In this document: positions 8,915 through 17,932 of the stretch, one piece after another
Layout of the letters: each line of letters opens with the position of its first letter
Position numbering within the stretch: position 1 is the stretch's first letter
Assembly: GCF_018717645.1 (NCBI RefSeq)
Contig: NZ_JAFLHG010000012.1
Coordinates: 55,838 to 119,837, forward strand
Direction of reading: 5' to 3'
From: Microbacterium flavum
GTDB taxonomy: Bacteria; Actinomycetota; Actinomycetes; Actinomycetales; Microbacteriaceae
DNA: 64,000 nt
The notes under the pieces: model-generated
Databases searched by the model: none
Told to the model about the DNA's origin: nothing
The model's input: only the letters and a program-made list of their open reading frames with translations
Translations under genes and position numbers: made by a program

Positions 8915-9639
8915 GATCCTGCTCCTCCGAACCTCTCCGTGCGCACTCGCTCGGGTGCGTGGCCGAGCGTGACGAGCGCGTCCGCGACCGTCTCGACGAA
9001 CGCGGTGGGGCCGCACACGTACACGGCCGGCGCCGCCTCCGGCGGCCAGCACAGGCTCGACAGTTCGTCGATCGTCACCCGCGCCGCGGGCCGGGGCCAT
9101 GAGGCGGGGGCCGAGCGCGTGTAGATCACGTCGACGGAGAGTGCGGCGCCCGTGAGCCCGGCGATCTCGTCCGCATACATCGCGTCGGCGGCCGAACGCA
9201 CCGACGAGAGGAGGCGGAACGGGGCGGTGCTCGCGGAGCGCGCATGGGCACGTGCCATCGCGAGGAGAGGCACGATGCCCGATCCGCCGGCGATGAGCTG
9301 GACGGGCGCCGGGTCGTCCTCCCGCCACACGAAGTACTCGCCCAGCGGTCCTTTCACCTCGAGGAAGTCGCCCGGGCGCACATCACGTACGAGGTAGGGC
9401 GAGACCTCACCGTCGGGGACCTCGTCGACCGCGAGCTCGATGCTCGTGCCGGGCCCGAAGCTCGCGACCGAATACGAGCGCTCCGCCTGGTAGCCGTCCT
9501 CCGCGGTGAGGCGGACGTCAAGGTGCTGGCCGGGGAGGTTGCCCGGCCACGCGGGCACGTCGAGGTGCAGGGATCGGGCGTGCGCGCTCAGCGGCACGGC
9601 GGAGACGACATGGGCCGGCAGCCAGGCCGATGCGGTCAC
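8911..9639 (-). CDS. Ferredoxin-NADP reductase-type FAD/NAD oxidoreductase
   Basis: A 242-residue flavoprotein of the FNR fold. The FAD part shows AERSYSVASFGPG (RxYS motif). The NAD(P) part shows LIAGGSGIVPLLAM and PAVYVCGPTAFVE. No [2Fe-2S] domain is attached. GTG at 9639 overlaps the stop of the upstream molybdoprotein gene (GTGA), and its own stop overlaps the DUF6510 start (ATGA), so all three are translationally coupled. It is likely the electron donor or acceptor for the sulfite-oxidase-like enzyme; that partnership is inferred from operon structure only. Confidence 0.88.
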   Translation of the reverse strand: MTASAWLPAHVVSAVPLSAHARSLHLDVPAWPGNLPGQHLDVRLTAEDGYQAERSYSVASFGPGTSIELAVDEVPDGEVSPYLVRDVRPGDFLEVKGPLGEYFVWREDDPAPVQLIAGGSGIVPLLAMARAHARSASTAPFRLLSSVRSAADAMYADEIAGLTGAALSVDVIYTRSAPASWPRPAARVTIDELSSLCWPPEAAPAVYVCGPTAFVETVADALVTLGHAPERVRTERFGGAGS

Positions 9640-10230
9640 CAGTACCGTTCCTCCTTCCACGGATCTCCGTGGAGGTTGCAGCCGTTCTGCTCCCAGAACC
9701 CCGGATCATCGTGGGGCTGGAGGACGAGGCCCCGCACCCACTTCGCGCTCTTCCAGAAGTACAGGTGCGGGACGAGAAGCCGCGCCGGGCCGCCGTGCTC
9801 CGGCGCGAGCGGCCGTCCCTCAAACTCGAACGCCACCCACGCCTGGCCGCCGCGGAGGTCGGCCAGGGGCACGTTGGTCGTGTATCCGCCGTACGAGTGG
9901 GCCATGGCGGAGGGCGCGCGGGTGGCGATGCCGTCGAGCAGCGTATCCACGGAGACGCCGCGCCAGTGGGTGCCGAGCTTCGACCAGCGCGTCACGCAGT
10001 GGATGTCGGTGTGGATGTCCTCGATGGGGAGGGCCAGGAACTCGTCCCACGTCCAGCCACGCGCCGCGCCGTTCTCGTCGACGACGGAGAAGGCCCAGTC
10101 CTCCGCTCTGACCCGCGGAGTGGGCCCGGCTGACAGCACCGGGAAGTCCGTGGTCAGGTACTGCCCGGGGGGGGAGCTTCGGGTCGGACTCGCGACGCCG
10201 TGCGCCGAATCCTCTGCTGAACTCTGCCAT
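9636..10230 (-). pseudogene. Sulfite-oxidase-like molybdopterin oxidoreductase, frameshifted near the N-terminus
   Basis: Homologue of soluble YedY/sulfite-oxidase-fold molybdoenzymes. The core includes DIHCVTRWSK, where the Cys is the expected molybdenum ligand, plus GGPARLLVPHLYFWKSAKW. The natural start is ATG at 10230 after a GGAGG ribosome site, reading MAEFSRGFGARRRESDPKLPP. That frame is lost in a run of eight C (coding strand; G-run at 10167-10174). With seven C it would continue into GQYLTTDFPVL and the whole core. So there is one extra base, either an assembly error or a real frameshift. It leads the FNR and DUF6510 genes with a GTGA overlap. Without the shift the enzyme would have about 198 residues. 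Confidence 0.8.
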
Positions 10231-10282
10231 GTCGCCTCCGAGGCAGAATCTACTCCGCCGCTCCCCACCGGGGAAACGCGGA

Positions 10283-10849
10283 TCACTCCACGGTGCTGAG
10301 GGACTTCGCGATGTGGGTGTGGACGGCCGTCAACCACGTCACGAGGAACTCAGCGGTCGCCTCGTTCGTGACGTCTCCGTCGTCCGTGATGAGCCCCTCG
10401 GTCATCTGCAGGTAGCCCTCGGGCTGCGCGAGTTCCGGCGAGGCGAGGAACGACAGCACCGAGCGGAGGTGCTGCTGCGCGACGGCCGTGCCGATCGCGC
10501 CCACCGAGGCGCCGATGACCGCTGACGGCTTACCGGCGAAGCTGTTGTCGCCCCACGGACGGCTGGCGGTGTCGAGCGCGTTCTTGAGCACGCCGGGGAC
10601 CGAGCGGTTGTATTCGGGCGTGACAATGATGATGCCGTCCGAGGCCTCGATGGCGGCCTTGAACTCGGCGGCGGCCTCGGGGATCGCGCCGTCGTTGTCG
10701 GCCGTGTAGAACGGCAGCCCGGCGATCGGGATCTCGGTGAGGACGAGGTCCGCCTGCGGTGCGAGCTTCGCGAGGGCTCCCGCGAGGCGACGGTTGATGG
10801 AGGTCGACGAGATGCTGCCGATGATGACACCGACGTTGTACGTGGTCAT
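10283..10849 (-). CDS. NADPH-dependent FMN reductase family protein
   Basis: A 188-residue flavodoxin-like reductase that passes electrons from NAD(P)H to FMN, quinones or azo dyes. Seen: FMN phosphate loop GSISSTSINRRLA at the N-terminus and TPEYNRSVPGVLKNALD in the middle, both diagnostic. Start ATG at 10849. It lies 52 bp ahead of the molybdoprotein gene on the same strand, so co-transcription is possible. The region between it and the divergent amidohydrolase has a loose repeat AGAC-N7-GTCT. Physiological substrate unknown. Confidence 0.9.
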   Translation of the reverse strand: MTTYNVGVIIGSISSTSINRRLAGALAKLAPQADLVLTEIPIAGLPFYTADNDGAIPEAAAEFKAAIEASDGIIIVTPEYNRSVPGVLKNALDTASRPWGDNSFAGKPSAVIGASVGAIGTAVAQQHLRSVLSFLASPELAQPEGYLQMTEGLITDDGDVTNEATAEFLVTWLTAVHTHIAKSLSTVE

Positions 10850-10984
10850 GATTGTGGCCCTCTTCTCTCATATTCAGACGAATGCAGTCTATCGCGGGGC
10901 GCCATGCCCAGGACGGTGCGCCCGCGGCGTCGCCGTCTCGCGCCGCGCGGCTGTCGGAAACATGCGCCTGGTAGGACGGATGCC

Positions 10985-12325
10985 ATGACCGGTTCGTTGA
11001 CCCTTGTCGGCGCGTCACGCCTCGTGGAGCGCTTCGACCATGCTGCAGGCGATCGCGACGGCACGCTCGTCGTCAGAGAAGGTCGTGTCGTCGAAGAGGC
11101 GGCCCTCCACACGCCCCCCGACGAGGTGCTCGACGCGGAGGGGGGCATCGTCACGCCCGGACTGATCAACGCGCACCACCACCTGCTGCAATCCGGCTTC
11201 CGCACCCTCCCGGGCACCCGCGGCGTGCCGATGCGCGAGTGGCTGCCCGCCATGGCCGCCGCGTACGCGACGGCCGGGATCGACGCGTCGCTCGTCGGCG
11301 CGACCGCCGCGGTGGGGCTTGCCGAATCGCTCCTGTGTGGAGTGACGACCGTCGCCGACCACCAGCTCAACTGGCCCGACCCTTCGGTCAGCGATGACCC
11401 GGTCGGTGACACGGTGTCCCTCGCGCGCGCGATCGCCGGCGCCGCCGCGACGCTCGGCGCGCGCCTCGTGTTCGTGCGCGGCGCGGCACGCGACGCGCCG
11501 GATCTCGCGGCGGCGAGCGCCGAAGCGATCGTCCAGGACCTCCTTCCGACGAATCCGCCCGGCGGCACGACCGCCGACGGCATGCTGCAGCTCGCGGTCG
11601 GCCCCGCCGGAGTCCATTCCGACGGTGCGGAGACGTTCCACGCCCTCGGAGAGGTTGCCCGCCGGCACGGCCTTCGGCGCCGCACCCAGGCGAACGAGCA
11701 GGTCGACACCGAGATCGCGCTCGCACGCTACGGACGCCGCCCTCTCGACCTGCTGGATGATTGGGGGTGGCTCGAGCCGGACGTGACGATCGCGCACCTG
11801 TGCGATGTCACCCGCGACGAGATCACGCGGCTCGGGACCGCCGGCGTATCCGCAACGCACGCACCGGGGTGCGATGTGCCGATGGGATGGGGCGTGGCAC
11901 CCGTCCGGATCCTCCGCGAGTCCGGAATCGCGGTGGGCCTCGGAACATCGGGCGGTGGATCGAACGATGCCGGCCATCTTCTCGCCGACGCGCGCCTCGC
12001 GATGCAGGTGTCCGGCCTGGTGGGTGACGCACTCCCCGCCCGGGACGTGCTGGCGATGGCGACATCGGAGGGCGCCGCTGGTCTTGGCCGACCCGACCTC
12101 GGCACCCTCTCCCCCGGCGCGGCGGGCGACTTCTGCGTCTGGGACGTCTCCGGGGTCGCCGACGCCGGAGTCGCCGACCCCGTCGCGGGCCTGCTGTGGG
12201 CGCGGCCGGGAAGGCGCCCGCGCCACGTCGTCGTTGCCGGGCGGGTCGTGGTCCGGGACTACCGGCTCACCACCTCCGACGAACGTGCGCTCGTCGATAC
12301 CCTCCGGGCTCGCGTCGGCCGCTGA
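10985..12325 (+). CDS. Amidohydrolase-superfamily protein resembling 8-oxoguanine/hydroxyatrazine deaminases, with eroded metal ligands
   Basis: A 446-residue TIM-barrel protein of the ATZ/TRZ/8-oxoguanine deaminase branch. The first-strand motif is present (NAHHHLLQSGFRTLPG). Compared from memory with that branch, several ligands differ. HTHLAE is RTQANE here, so the usual third histidine is Gln. AHCVHL is AHLCDV. The GVDGSASND segment, whose first Asp is catalytic, is GTSGGGSND. The fold-level match (WGVAPVRILRESG, SNDAGHLLADARLAMQ) is clear, but classical zinc-dependent deamination is doubtful. The ATG at 10985 has only a weak ribosome site. It stands divergent from the FMN reductase and convergent with the PDR-type reductase, at the edge of a catabolic island. 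Confidence 0.82.
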   Translation: MTGSLTLVGASRLVERFDHAAGDRDGTLVVREGRVVEEAALHTPPDEVLDAEGGIVTPGLINAHHHLLQSGFRTLPGTRGVPMREWLPAMAAAYATAGIDASLVGATAAVGLAESLLCGVTTVADHQLNWPDPSVSDDPVGDTVSLARAIAGAAATLGARLVFVRGAARDAPDLAAASAEAIVQDLLPTNPPGGTTADGMLQLAVGPAGVHSDGAETFHALGEVARRHGLRRRTQANEQVDTEIALARYGRRPLDLLDDWGWLEPDVTIAHLCDVTRDEITRLGTAGVSATHAPGCDVPMGWGVAPVRILRESGIAVGLGTSGGGSNDAGHLLADARLAMQVSGLVGDALPARDVLAMATSEGAAGLGRPDLGTLSPGAAGDFCVWDVSGVADAGVADPVAGLLWARPGRRPRHVVVAGRVVVRDYRLTTSDERALVDTLRARVGR

Positions 12326-12363
12326 CCCCGAGCCGGCCGCCCAGGGATGCGGGGCGTCTGGAC

Positions 12364-13368
12364 TCAGAGATCGAGCACGATTCGGGTGCACGCCGCCCGC
12401 GACACGCACACCATCATGACCGCGCTCTGCTCGCGCTCCACCGGCGTGAGGACGGAGTCACGGTGCTCGATCTCGCCCTCGAGCACGGGCACTTCGCACG
12501 TGCCGCACGTTCCCCGCCGGCAGCTCGAGAGCACCATCGCGGTGGGACTCTGCTGCTCGATGGCTTCGAGCACCGACTGGCTCGGCTGCACCGTCACGAC
12601 GTCGCCGGTCATCGCCAGTTCGACCTCGAACGGATCCGGCCACACGGGCTCCCCGTACTCGATCGCCTCGAACCGCTCGACGTGCAGCGCATCGGATCGT
12701 CCGGCCGCACTGGCCGCCTCCTCGAGCGCGGCGATCAGACGTGCGGGACCGCACGCATAGATCGGTCCGCCGTCGAGGGCCGCTTCCACGAGCGCGGCGA
12801 CGTCCAGGCGTGCGCCCTCGTCCGCCGGGTGCACCCGCACGCGCCCCTCGTCGAGCGCGCGCAGATCGTCGACGAAGGCCATCGTCGTCAGCGATCTGCC
12901 CGCGTAGTCGAGCGTCCAGTCGGCGCCCGCCCGTGCCGCGGCGCGCACCATGCCGAGGATCGGAGTGATGCCGATGCCGCCTGCCACGAACCGGTGCGTC
13001 ACTCCGGGGAGCACCTCGTGGACGAAGTGGTTTCGCGGACCGCGCACGCGGAGCCGCTGTCCCACCTGCACGTCATCGTGCACCCGTGCCGATCCTCCGC
13101 GACCCCCCTCTTCGCGCAGCACCGCGACCCGCCACATCGTGCGGTCGTCGGGGTCGCCGCAGAGCGAGTACTGACGCTCGACGCGCTGGGCTGCGGGCAG
13201 CCGACTGTCGGAGAGGATCAGGTCGACGTGCGAGCCCGGCTCCCATGTCGGCAGGTCGCGCCCGTTGTGCGCGACCAGATCCAGCGCCAGGACGCCGTCC
13301 GCCAGCTCGGTGCGGGCGGCGACCACCAGGTCGCGTTCGACATCGCTGAAGTAGCTCATGGATTCCAC
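12364..13368 (-). CDS. Phthalate-dioxygenase-reductase (VanB)-type oxidoreductase
   Basis: A 334-residue electron-transfer protein: FMN domain (VERQYSLCGDP), NAD domain (GGIGITPILGM, YACGPARLI) and a C-terminal plant-type [2Fe-2S] ferredoxin with CRRGTCGTCEVP plus a final Cys near MMVCVSRA. Such reductases normally feed a Rieske oxygenase that demethylates or hydroxylates an aromatic or heterocycle. No oxygenase gene lies nearby, which is unusual. GTG at 13368 has GGAG about 8 nt upstream; ATG at 13359 is an alternative. It is divergent from the deaminase/ABC operon, and the TGTTGG operator lies between them, so it may belong to the same regulon. Confidence 0.92.
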   Translation of the reverse strand: MESMSYFSDVERDLVVAARTELADGVLALDLVAHNGRDLPTWEPGSHVDLILSDSRLPAAQRVERQYSLCGDPDDRTMWRVAVLREEGGRGGSARVHDDVQVGQRLRVRGPRNHFVHEVLPGVTHRFVAGGIGITPILGMVRAAARAGADWTLDYAGRSLTTMAFVDDLRALDEGRVRVHPADEGARLDVAALVEAALDGGPIYACGPARLIAALEEAASAAGRSDALHVERFEAIEYGEPVWPDPFEVELAMTGDVVTVQPSQSVLEAIEQQSPTAMVLSSCRRGTCGTCEVPVLEGEIEHRDSVLTPVEREQSAVMMVCVSRAACTRIVLDL

Positions 13369-13499
13369 TTTCTCCGCTCCCGCGGGGACGGCGCGTACGG
13401 CGGCGAGCGCCGGCCGGACTCTTCGCGCGGATTTAACACGGCCGCAATCCCGCCAGGCCTGGCAGGAAACACGTCGGGCGTTTACTGATTCTCACCCGA

Positions 13500-13516
13500 T
13501 GTTGGTCATACCAACA
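13500..13516. promoter_or_regulatory. 17-bp palindromic operator TGTTGG-N5-CCAACA, copy 1
   Basis: TGTTGGTCATACCAACA is a perfect inverted repeat with 7-bp arms and a 3-nt spacer. It lies between the PDR-type reductase and the deaminase/ABC operon, 51 bp before the deaminase ATG. The same 17-bp frame (TGTTGG-N5-CCAACA) recurs at 18719-18735. The TGGT-N3-ACCA core resembles GntR/FadR-type operators. A separate perfect 12-bp palindrome, GCCAGGCCTGGC, lies at 13452-13463. Binding is inferred. Confidence 0.65.
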
Positions 13517-13566
13517 ACATGACCATCCGACGAGACCACCACCGACCTGCGAGGAGGACGAACGAG

Positions 13567-14847
13567 ATGGATGCCGAACTCCTCGAGCCCGGGCAGCGCA
13601 TCGCCACGCTCACGGGGATGACACCCGCCGGCGACATCGGCGATGCCCTCGCCTTCTCCGATGGCTTCATCGCCGAAGGACCGACACCCCACGCCGCGGG
13701 CGAGACCATCGACGCCACCGGGTGGATCGCCCTTCCGCCCCTGGCCGACCTGCACGCTCACCTCGACAAGGGCTACACCTGGACCTCCTTCGGCCAGCCC
13801 GAAGGATCCCTCGACGACGCGATCTCCTGCTGGATGGACCACGGCCACAACCACGGATACGCCGAGATCAAGGCCGGCGCACGCCGTCACCTGATCGCCG
13901 CGCTCCACTCCGGCGTCACCGCAGTCCGCTCGCACACGAATTATCATCTCGGCGAGGATCCGCTCCGCGGCGTCCGCGCCCTCGTGGAGCTGCGCACCCA
14001 GTTCGCCGGGATCGTGGACCTTCAGATCGTCGCGAGCCCCGGACCCTCGGACGGCCCGGACGACCTCGGCCGGGCCGCCGTCGCGCTCGGCATCGATCTC
14101 GTCGGCGGGTTCCCGCACCTCGCCGAGGATCCGACCGCCGACCTCGAACGCGCCGCGTCCTTCGCCGAGGAGTTCAAGATCGGCATCGATCTGCACACCG
14201 ACGAGACCCTGGACCCGTCCTCGTGCGGACTTGCCGAACTCGCCGCACGCACGCGGCATTGGCCCGCCGGCGTCATCCGGTCCGCCGGGCACTGCGTGAG
14301 CCTTTCCACCCAGGATGCCGAGACACGCGCTCGCACTCTCGCCGCGGTGGCCGAGGCGAGGGTCTCGATCATCACCAACCCGCTGACCAACCTGTATCTC
14401 CAGGGCTGGGAGCACCCGATCGCCACCCCGCGTGGCATCCCTCCGCTGCGCGAGGTGATCGCCGCGGGCGCGACGCTCGCGGCCGGAGGCGACAACGTGC
14501 AGGACCCGTTCAACCCGCTCGGCAATGCCGATATGGTCGACGTCGCCGCCGAGCTCGTCACCGCCGGACACCTCACCCCCGCCGAGGCCTGGCATGTGAG
14601 CTCGAGCGGGGGGCGCGCGGCTTTCGGGCTTCCGCCGGCCCGCGGGCGCTCGGGCGATGTCGCCGACATCGTGCTCGTCCGCGCCGCCCACACCGCCGAG
14701 GCCCTCGCCGAGCGCGCGCCCGACCGCATCGTCATCCGCGACGGGCAGGTGATCGCCGTCCGTCGACGCGTCGTCAGCAGCGTGTTCGACCTCCAGGCCC
14801 TGCCGACCTCGCCTTCCGCACCGACCTCCGAAGGAGCCCTGCTATGA
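13567..14847 (+). CDS. Cytosine-deaminase-like amidohydrolase
   Basis: A 426-residue metal-dependent hydrolase of the CodA branch. Motifs in order: LADLHAHLDKGYTW with metal ligands His63 and His65, DLHTDETLDP, SAGHCVSLS, and GGDNVQDPFNPLGNADM carrying the catalytic Asp. Unlike the gene at 10985 it keeps the full set. ATG at 13567 has a strong GAGGAGG site 8 nt upstream; the ATG at 13519 lies just after the operator and is less likely. It is the first gene of an operon with an ABC importer (ATGA overlap with the ATPase gene), so its substrate is probably what the importer brings in. Substrate: cyclic amidine or amide; not necessarily cytosine. Confidence 0.88.
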   Translation: MDAELLEPGQRIATLTGMTPAGDIGDALAFSDGFIAEGPTPHAAGETIDATGWIALPPLADLHAHLDKGYTWTSFGQPEGSLDDAISCWMDHGHNHGYAEIKAGARRHLIAALHSGVTAVRSHTNYHLGEDPLRGVRALVELRTQFAGIVDLQIVASPGPSDGPDDLGRAAVALGIDLVGGFPHLAEDPTADLERAASFAEEFKIGIDLHTDETLDPSSCGLAELAARTRHWPAGVIRSAGHCVSLSTQDAETRARTLAAVAEARVSIITNPLTNLYLQGWEHPIATPRGIPPLREVIAAGATLAAGGDNVQDPFNPLGNADMVDVAAELVTAGHLTPAEAWHVSSSGGRAAFGLPPARGRSGDVADIVLVRAAHTAEALAERAPDRIVIRDGQVIAVRRRVVSSVFDLQALPTSPSAPTSEGALL

Positions 14848-15644
14848 GCACCACCGCGATCACCGAGGCCACCGGCGCCGTCACCGCCGCGGCGGGGGCC
14901 GTCGACTCCACCGCGACACCCACCCTGGGGTTCACCGACGTCGCCAAGGTCTTCGCGACGGGTACCCGCGCGCTCGAGAACGTCTCCATCGATGTCCGGC
15001 CGGGTGAGTTCGTGTCGGTGGTCGGCCCGTCCGGCTGCGGAAAGTCGACTCTTCTGCGGCTCGCCGCCGGACTGGACGATGCCACGGAAGGCGTCGTCGA
15101 CGTCCGAGCCGACACGACCAGCTTCGTCTTCCAAGAGGCGACGCTCCTGGAGTGGCGTACGGCGCAGCGAAACGTCGAACTGGTCGGCGAGCTCGCCGGC
15201 GTGGGAGCGGCCGAGCGTCGTCGCCGCGCGGCGGAAGCCCTCGAGCTCGTCGGCCTGAAGGGGTTCGAGAACCAGCACCCCCGGGCTCTGTCCGGCGGAA
15301 TGCGCATGCGCGTGTCGATCGCCCGCGCCCTCGTGGCCGAGCCCCAGCTGGCGCTCTTCGACGAACCGTTCGGCGCTCTCGACGAGATCACCCGCCTCAA
15401 GATGCAGACCGAGCTCCAGCGGCTGTTCCAGCTCAAGGGCTTCGCCGCCATGTTCATCACCCACTCCATCTCGGAGGCCGTGTACCTCTCCAGCCGCGTC
15501 CTGGTGATGAGCGGACGCCCGGGCCGCATCGTCGACGACATCGAACTGCCCTGGTCCTACCCCCGATCTCCCGAACTGCGATACGAACCGGAATTCGGCC
15601 GCATCGTCGGTCACCTCTCCCACGCTTTGGAGGCGCACTCATGA
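14844..15644 (+). CDS. ABC importer ATP-binding protein (SsuB/ThiZ type)
   Basis: A 266-residue ATPase subunit of a nitrate/sulfonate/pyrimidine-type importer. Seen: Walker A GPSGCGKST, Q-loop FVFQEATLLEW, signature ALSGGMRMRVSIARAL, Walker B LALFDEPFGALDE, and the switch His in FITHSISEAVYLSSR. Its ATG overlaps the deaminase stop (ATGA) and its stop overlaps the permease start (ATGA), so the operon is tightly coupled. A 30-residue Thr/Ala-rich N-terminal extension precedes the domain. Confidence 0.93.
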   Translation: MSTTAITEATGAVTAAAGAVDSTATPTLGFTDVAKVFATGTRALENVSIDVRPGEFVSVVGPSGCGKSTLLRLAAGLDDATEGVVDVRADTTSFVFQEATLLEWRTAQRNVELVGELAGVGAAERRRRAAEALELVGLKGFENQHPRALSGGMRMRVSIARALVAEPQLALFDEPFGALDEITRLKMQTELQRLFQLKGFAAMFITHSISEAVYLSSRVLVMSGRPGRIVDDIELPWSYPRSPELRYEPEFGRIVGHLSHALEAHS

Positions 15645-16585
15645 GCCAGAACCTTGCCGTGAAGACACCCGGGGAGATCGCCGACGGGCCGTCGGCCGAT
15701 TCGTCCGCCCCCGGGCCTGCGGATGCCGACGCACGGGCCGAGGCGACGACGGCGACCATGGCCGCCCGCCGCCCGCGTCGCGGAGGCGCCGGAGCGCTCG
15801 CTCGCAGCCTGTGGTCGCGCGCGATGCCGATCATCGCGGCGCTGATCGGGATCATCGCGATCTGGTACGCCGTGTCCTATCTCCTGCTCAGCGAGAGTCG
15901 CCGCTTCCTCCTGCCGCCGCCGCACCAGGTGCTCGCCGAGACCCTGGGCAACGACAAGGTGATCGGGCCGATGATCGCCGCCCTGGGCCAGACCATCACG
16001 GTCGCCCTCATCGGGCTCGCGATCGCCGTGGTGATCGGCATGGGCTGGGCGATCGTGATGTCGCAGTGGAACCTGGCGGAGAAGATCCTCTACCCGTACG
16101 CCGTCATCCTGCAGACGATTCCGATTCTCGCCCTGACGCCGCTCATCGGCATCTGGATGGGCTACGGGCTCCCCGCCCGCATCGTCGTCTGCGTCATCAT
16201 CGCCGTGTTCCCGATGATCTCGAACACGCTCTTCGGGTTGCAGTCGGCAACCCCCGCGGCGCACGACCTGTTCACCCTGCAGAAGGCCACCAAGTGGCAG
16301 CGGATGACGAAGCTCATGCTCCCCGCCGCCATCCCCTCGATCTTCACGGGATTGCGGCAGTCTGCCGGCCTCGCCGTCATCGGCGCGATCGTCGGCGACT
16401 TCTTCTTCCAACAGGGCAGCCAGGGAATCGGCGGACTGCTGCGTACCTACACACTGCGTCTGAATATGGAACCGCTCTTCCTCGCGATCATCTTCACGGC
16501 ACTTTTCGGCGTCATCGTCTTCTCCATCTTCGCCACTCTTGATCGGATCGTCGTCGGCCGTCTCTTCGGGGTGGCCACCCGCTGA
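15641..16585 (+). CDS. ABC importer permease (BPD family)
   Basis: A 314-residue inner-membrane permease with a long polar N-terminus (about 60 residues) and then about six membrane helices. The coupling-helix region reads ATPAAHDLFTLQKATKWQRM and PAAIPSIFTGLRQSAGLAVIGA, typical of SsuC/ThiX-type permeases. TTGGAGG precedes the ATG, which overlaps the ATPase stop. It works with the ATPase upstream and the lipoprotein downstream. Confidence 0.92.
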   Translation: MSQNLAVKTPGEIADGPSADSSAPGPADADARAEATTATMAARRPRRGGAGALARSLWSRAMPIIAALIGIIAIWYAVSYLLLSESRRFLLPPPHQVLAETLGNDKVIGPMIAALGQTITVALIGLAIAVVIGMGWAIVMSQWNLAEKILYPYAVILQTIPILALTPLIGIWMGYGLPARIVVCVIIAVFPMISNTLFGLQSATPAAHDLFTLQKATKWQRMTKLMLPAAIPSIFTGLRQSAGLAVIGAIVGDFFFQQGSQGIGGLLRTYTLRLNMEPLFLAIIFTALFGVIVFSIFATLDRIVVGRLFGVATR

Positions 16586-16716
16586 GCATCCGCCGTGTCG
16601 ACCTCGCCCGTCGGATCCGTCACGGCCCTTCGCACCCGCCGTACTCACCCGCCCACCGAACCGCACCACCCGTCTGTCCGCACCGCACCGCACCCGAAGC
16701 CTTCCAGGAGGACACC

Positions 16717-17922
16717 GTGTCACACCCCGCTTTTCTCTCCCGCCGCGTGATCGCGCGCACGCTCGCGATCGGAGCTCTGGCCACCACTGTCGCCGCCGTC
16801 GCGGGGTGTTCCAGCACCGACGCCGCCGCTCCCGCGCCGACGTCGAGCATGATGGCCGCCGACAAGGGCGGACCACTCGACCTCGCCGGCGTCTGCCCCG
16901 CAACGGTCGTCATGCAGCAGGACTGGCAGCCCGAGTCCGAGCACGGCGCTATGTACAACCTCGTCGGCGACGGATACACCGTCGACACCGACAAGAAGAC
17001 GGTCACCGGGCCTCTCGTGGTGGACGGCACCGACACCGGAGTGAAGATCGAGGTCCGCTCCGGGGGGCCTGCGGTCAACTTCCAGCCCGTGCCGGCGCTC
17101 ATGTACCTCGACACCGACATCCTGCTCGGTGCCGTCAACACCGACGCGGCGATCGTCGCGAACGCCGACCAGCCCACGGTCGCCGTCACCTCGCAGCTCA
17201 CCTTCAGCCCGCAGATCCTCATGTGGGACCCGGAAAGCCACAGCGGCGCGACGACGATCAAGGAGGCTGCTGCCGGCGGTGACCCGATCGTCACCTCGGG
17301 CGATGTCATCCCCAACCTGCTCCTGTCGCAGGGCCTCATCACCCCGTCGCAGATCGACACGAGCTACGAAGGCACGCCGCAACGCTTCGTCTCCGACCCC
17401 AAGATCCTGCAGCAGGGCTTCGCCACCGCGGAGCCGTACATCTACAAGAACGAGATCCCTCAGTGGGGCAAGGAGGTCGGCTACCAGCTGCTGTCCGAGC
17501 TCGGCTACAACATCTACCCGGAGCCCCTCGCGGTCCGCACGGCCGACGTGACCGACCAGGCCGACTGCCTCAAGAAGCTCGTACCGATCATGCAGCAGTC
17601 GCAGATCGACTTCCTCGCAGCCCCGGAACACGGCAACGCCGTGATTCTCGACCTCGTGGAGCAGTACGACACCGGCTGGACCTACTCGGAGGGCGTCGCG
17701 AAGTTCTCGGTCGAGCAGCAGGAGAAGCTGGGCCTCGTCGTCAACGACAAGGCGTCCGGCGTCTTCGGCCAGTTCGATCCCGACCGCATGGCCTCGATCG
17801 TCACGGACTTCACGCCCTTCCTCGTCACCTCGGGAAGCATCACCCAGGCCGCCGCAACGGCCATCGACCCGACGGCGCTCTACACGAACACGTTCATCGA
17901 CCCGTCGATCAAGATGGACTGA
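16717..17922 (+). CDS. ABC importer substrate-binding lipoprotein, NMT1/THI5-like
   Basis: A 401-residue lipoprotein: signal peptide with twin Arg near the N-terminus, then lipobox AVAGC. The mature part fits the NMT1/THI5 and SsuA class, whose ligands include sulfonates, thiamine pyrimidines and riboflavin-like molecules. GTG at 16717 follows CCAGGAGG. It lies 131 bp after the permease gene, likely in the same operon, and ends at a strong terminator. Paired with a CodA-type deaminase, a nitrogen heterocycle is the most likely ligand; this is inference. Confidence 0.88.
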   Translation: MSHPAFLSRRVIARTLAIGALATTVAAVAGCSSTDAAAPAPTSSMMAADKGGPLDLAGVCPATVVMQQDWQPESEHGAMYNLVGDGYTVDTDKKTVTGPLVVDGTDTGVKIEVRSGGPAVNFQPVPALMYLDTDILLGAVNTDAAIVANADQPTVAVTSQLTFSPQILMWDPESHSGATTIKEAAAGGDPIVTSGDVIPNLLLSQGLITPSQIDTSYEGTPQRFVSDPKILQQGFATAEPYIYKNEIPQWGKEVGYQLLSELGYNIYPEPLAVRTADVTDQADCLKKLVPIMQQSQIDFLAAPEHGNAVILDLVEQYDTGWTYSEGVAKFSVEQQEKLGLVVNDKASGVFGQFDPDRMASIVTDFTPFLVTSGSITQAAATAIDPTALYTNTFIDPSIKMD

Positions 17923-17932
17923 CGTCGATGGC

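Noticed and set aside
13519..13566. Upstream ATG at 13519 as start of the CodA-like gene
   Set aside because: It lies right after the operator with no ribosome site, whereas ATG 13567 has GAGGAGG at ideal spacing.
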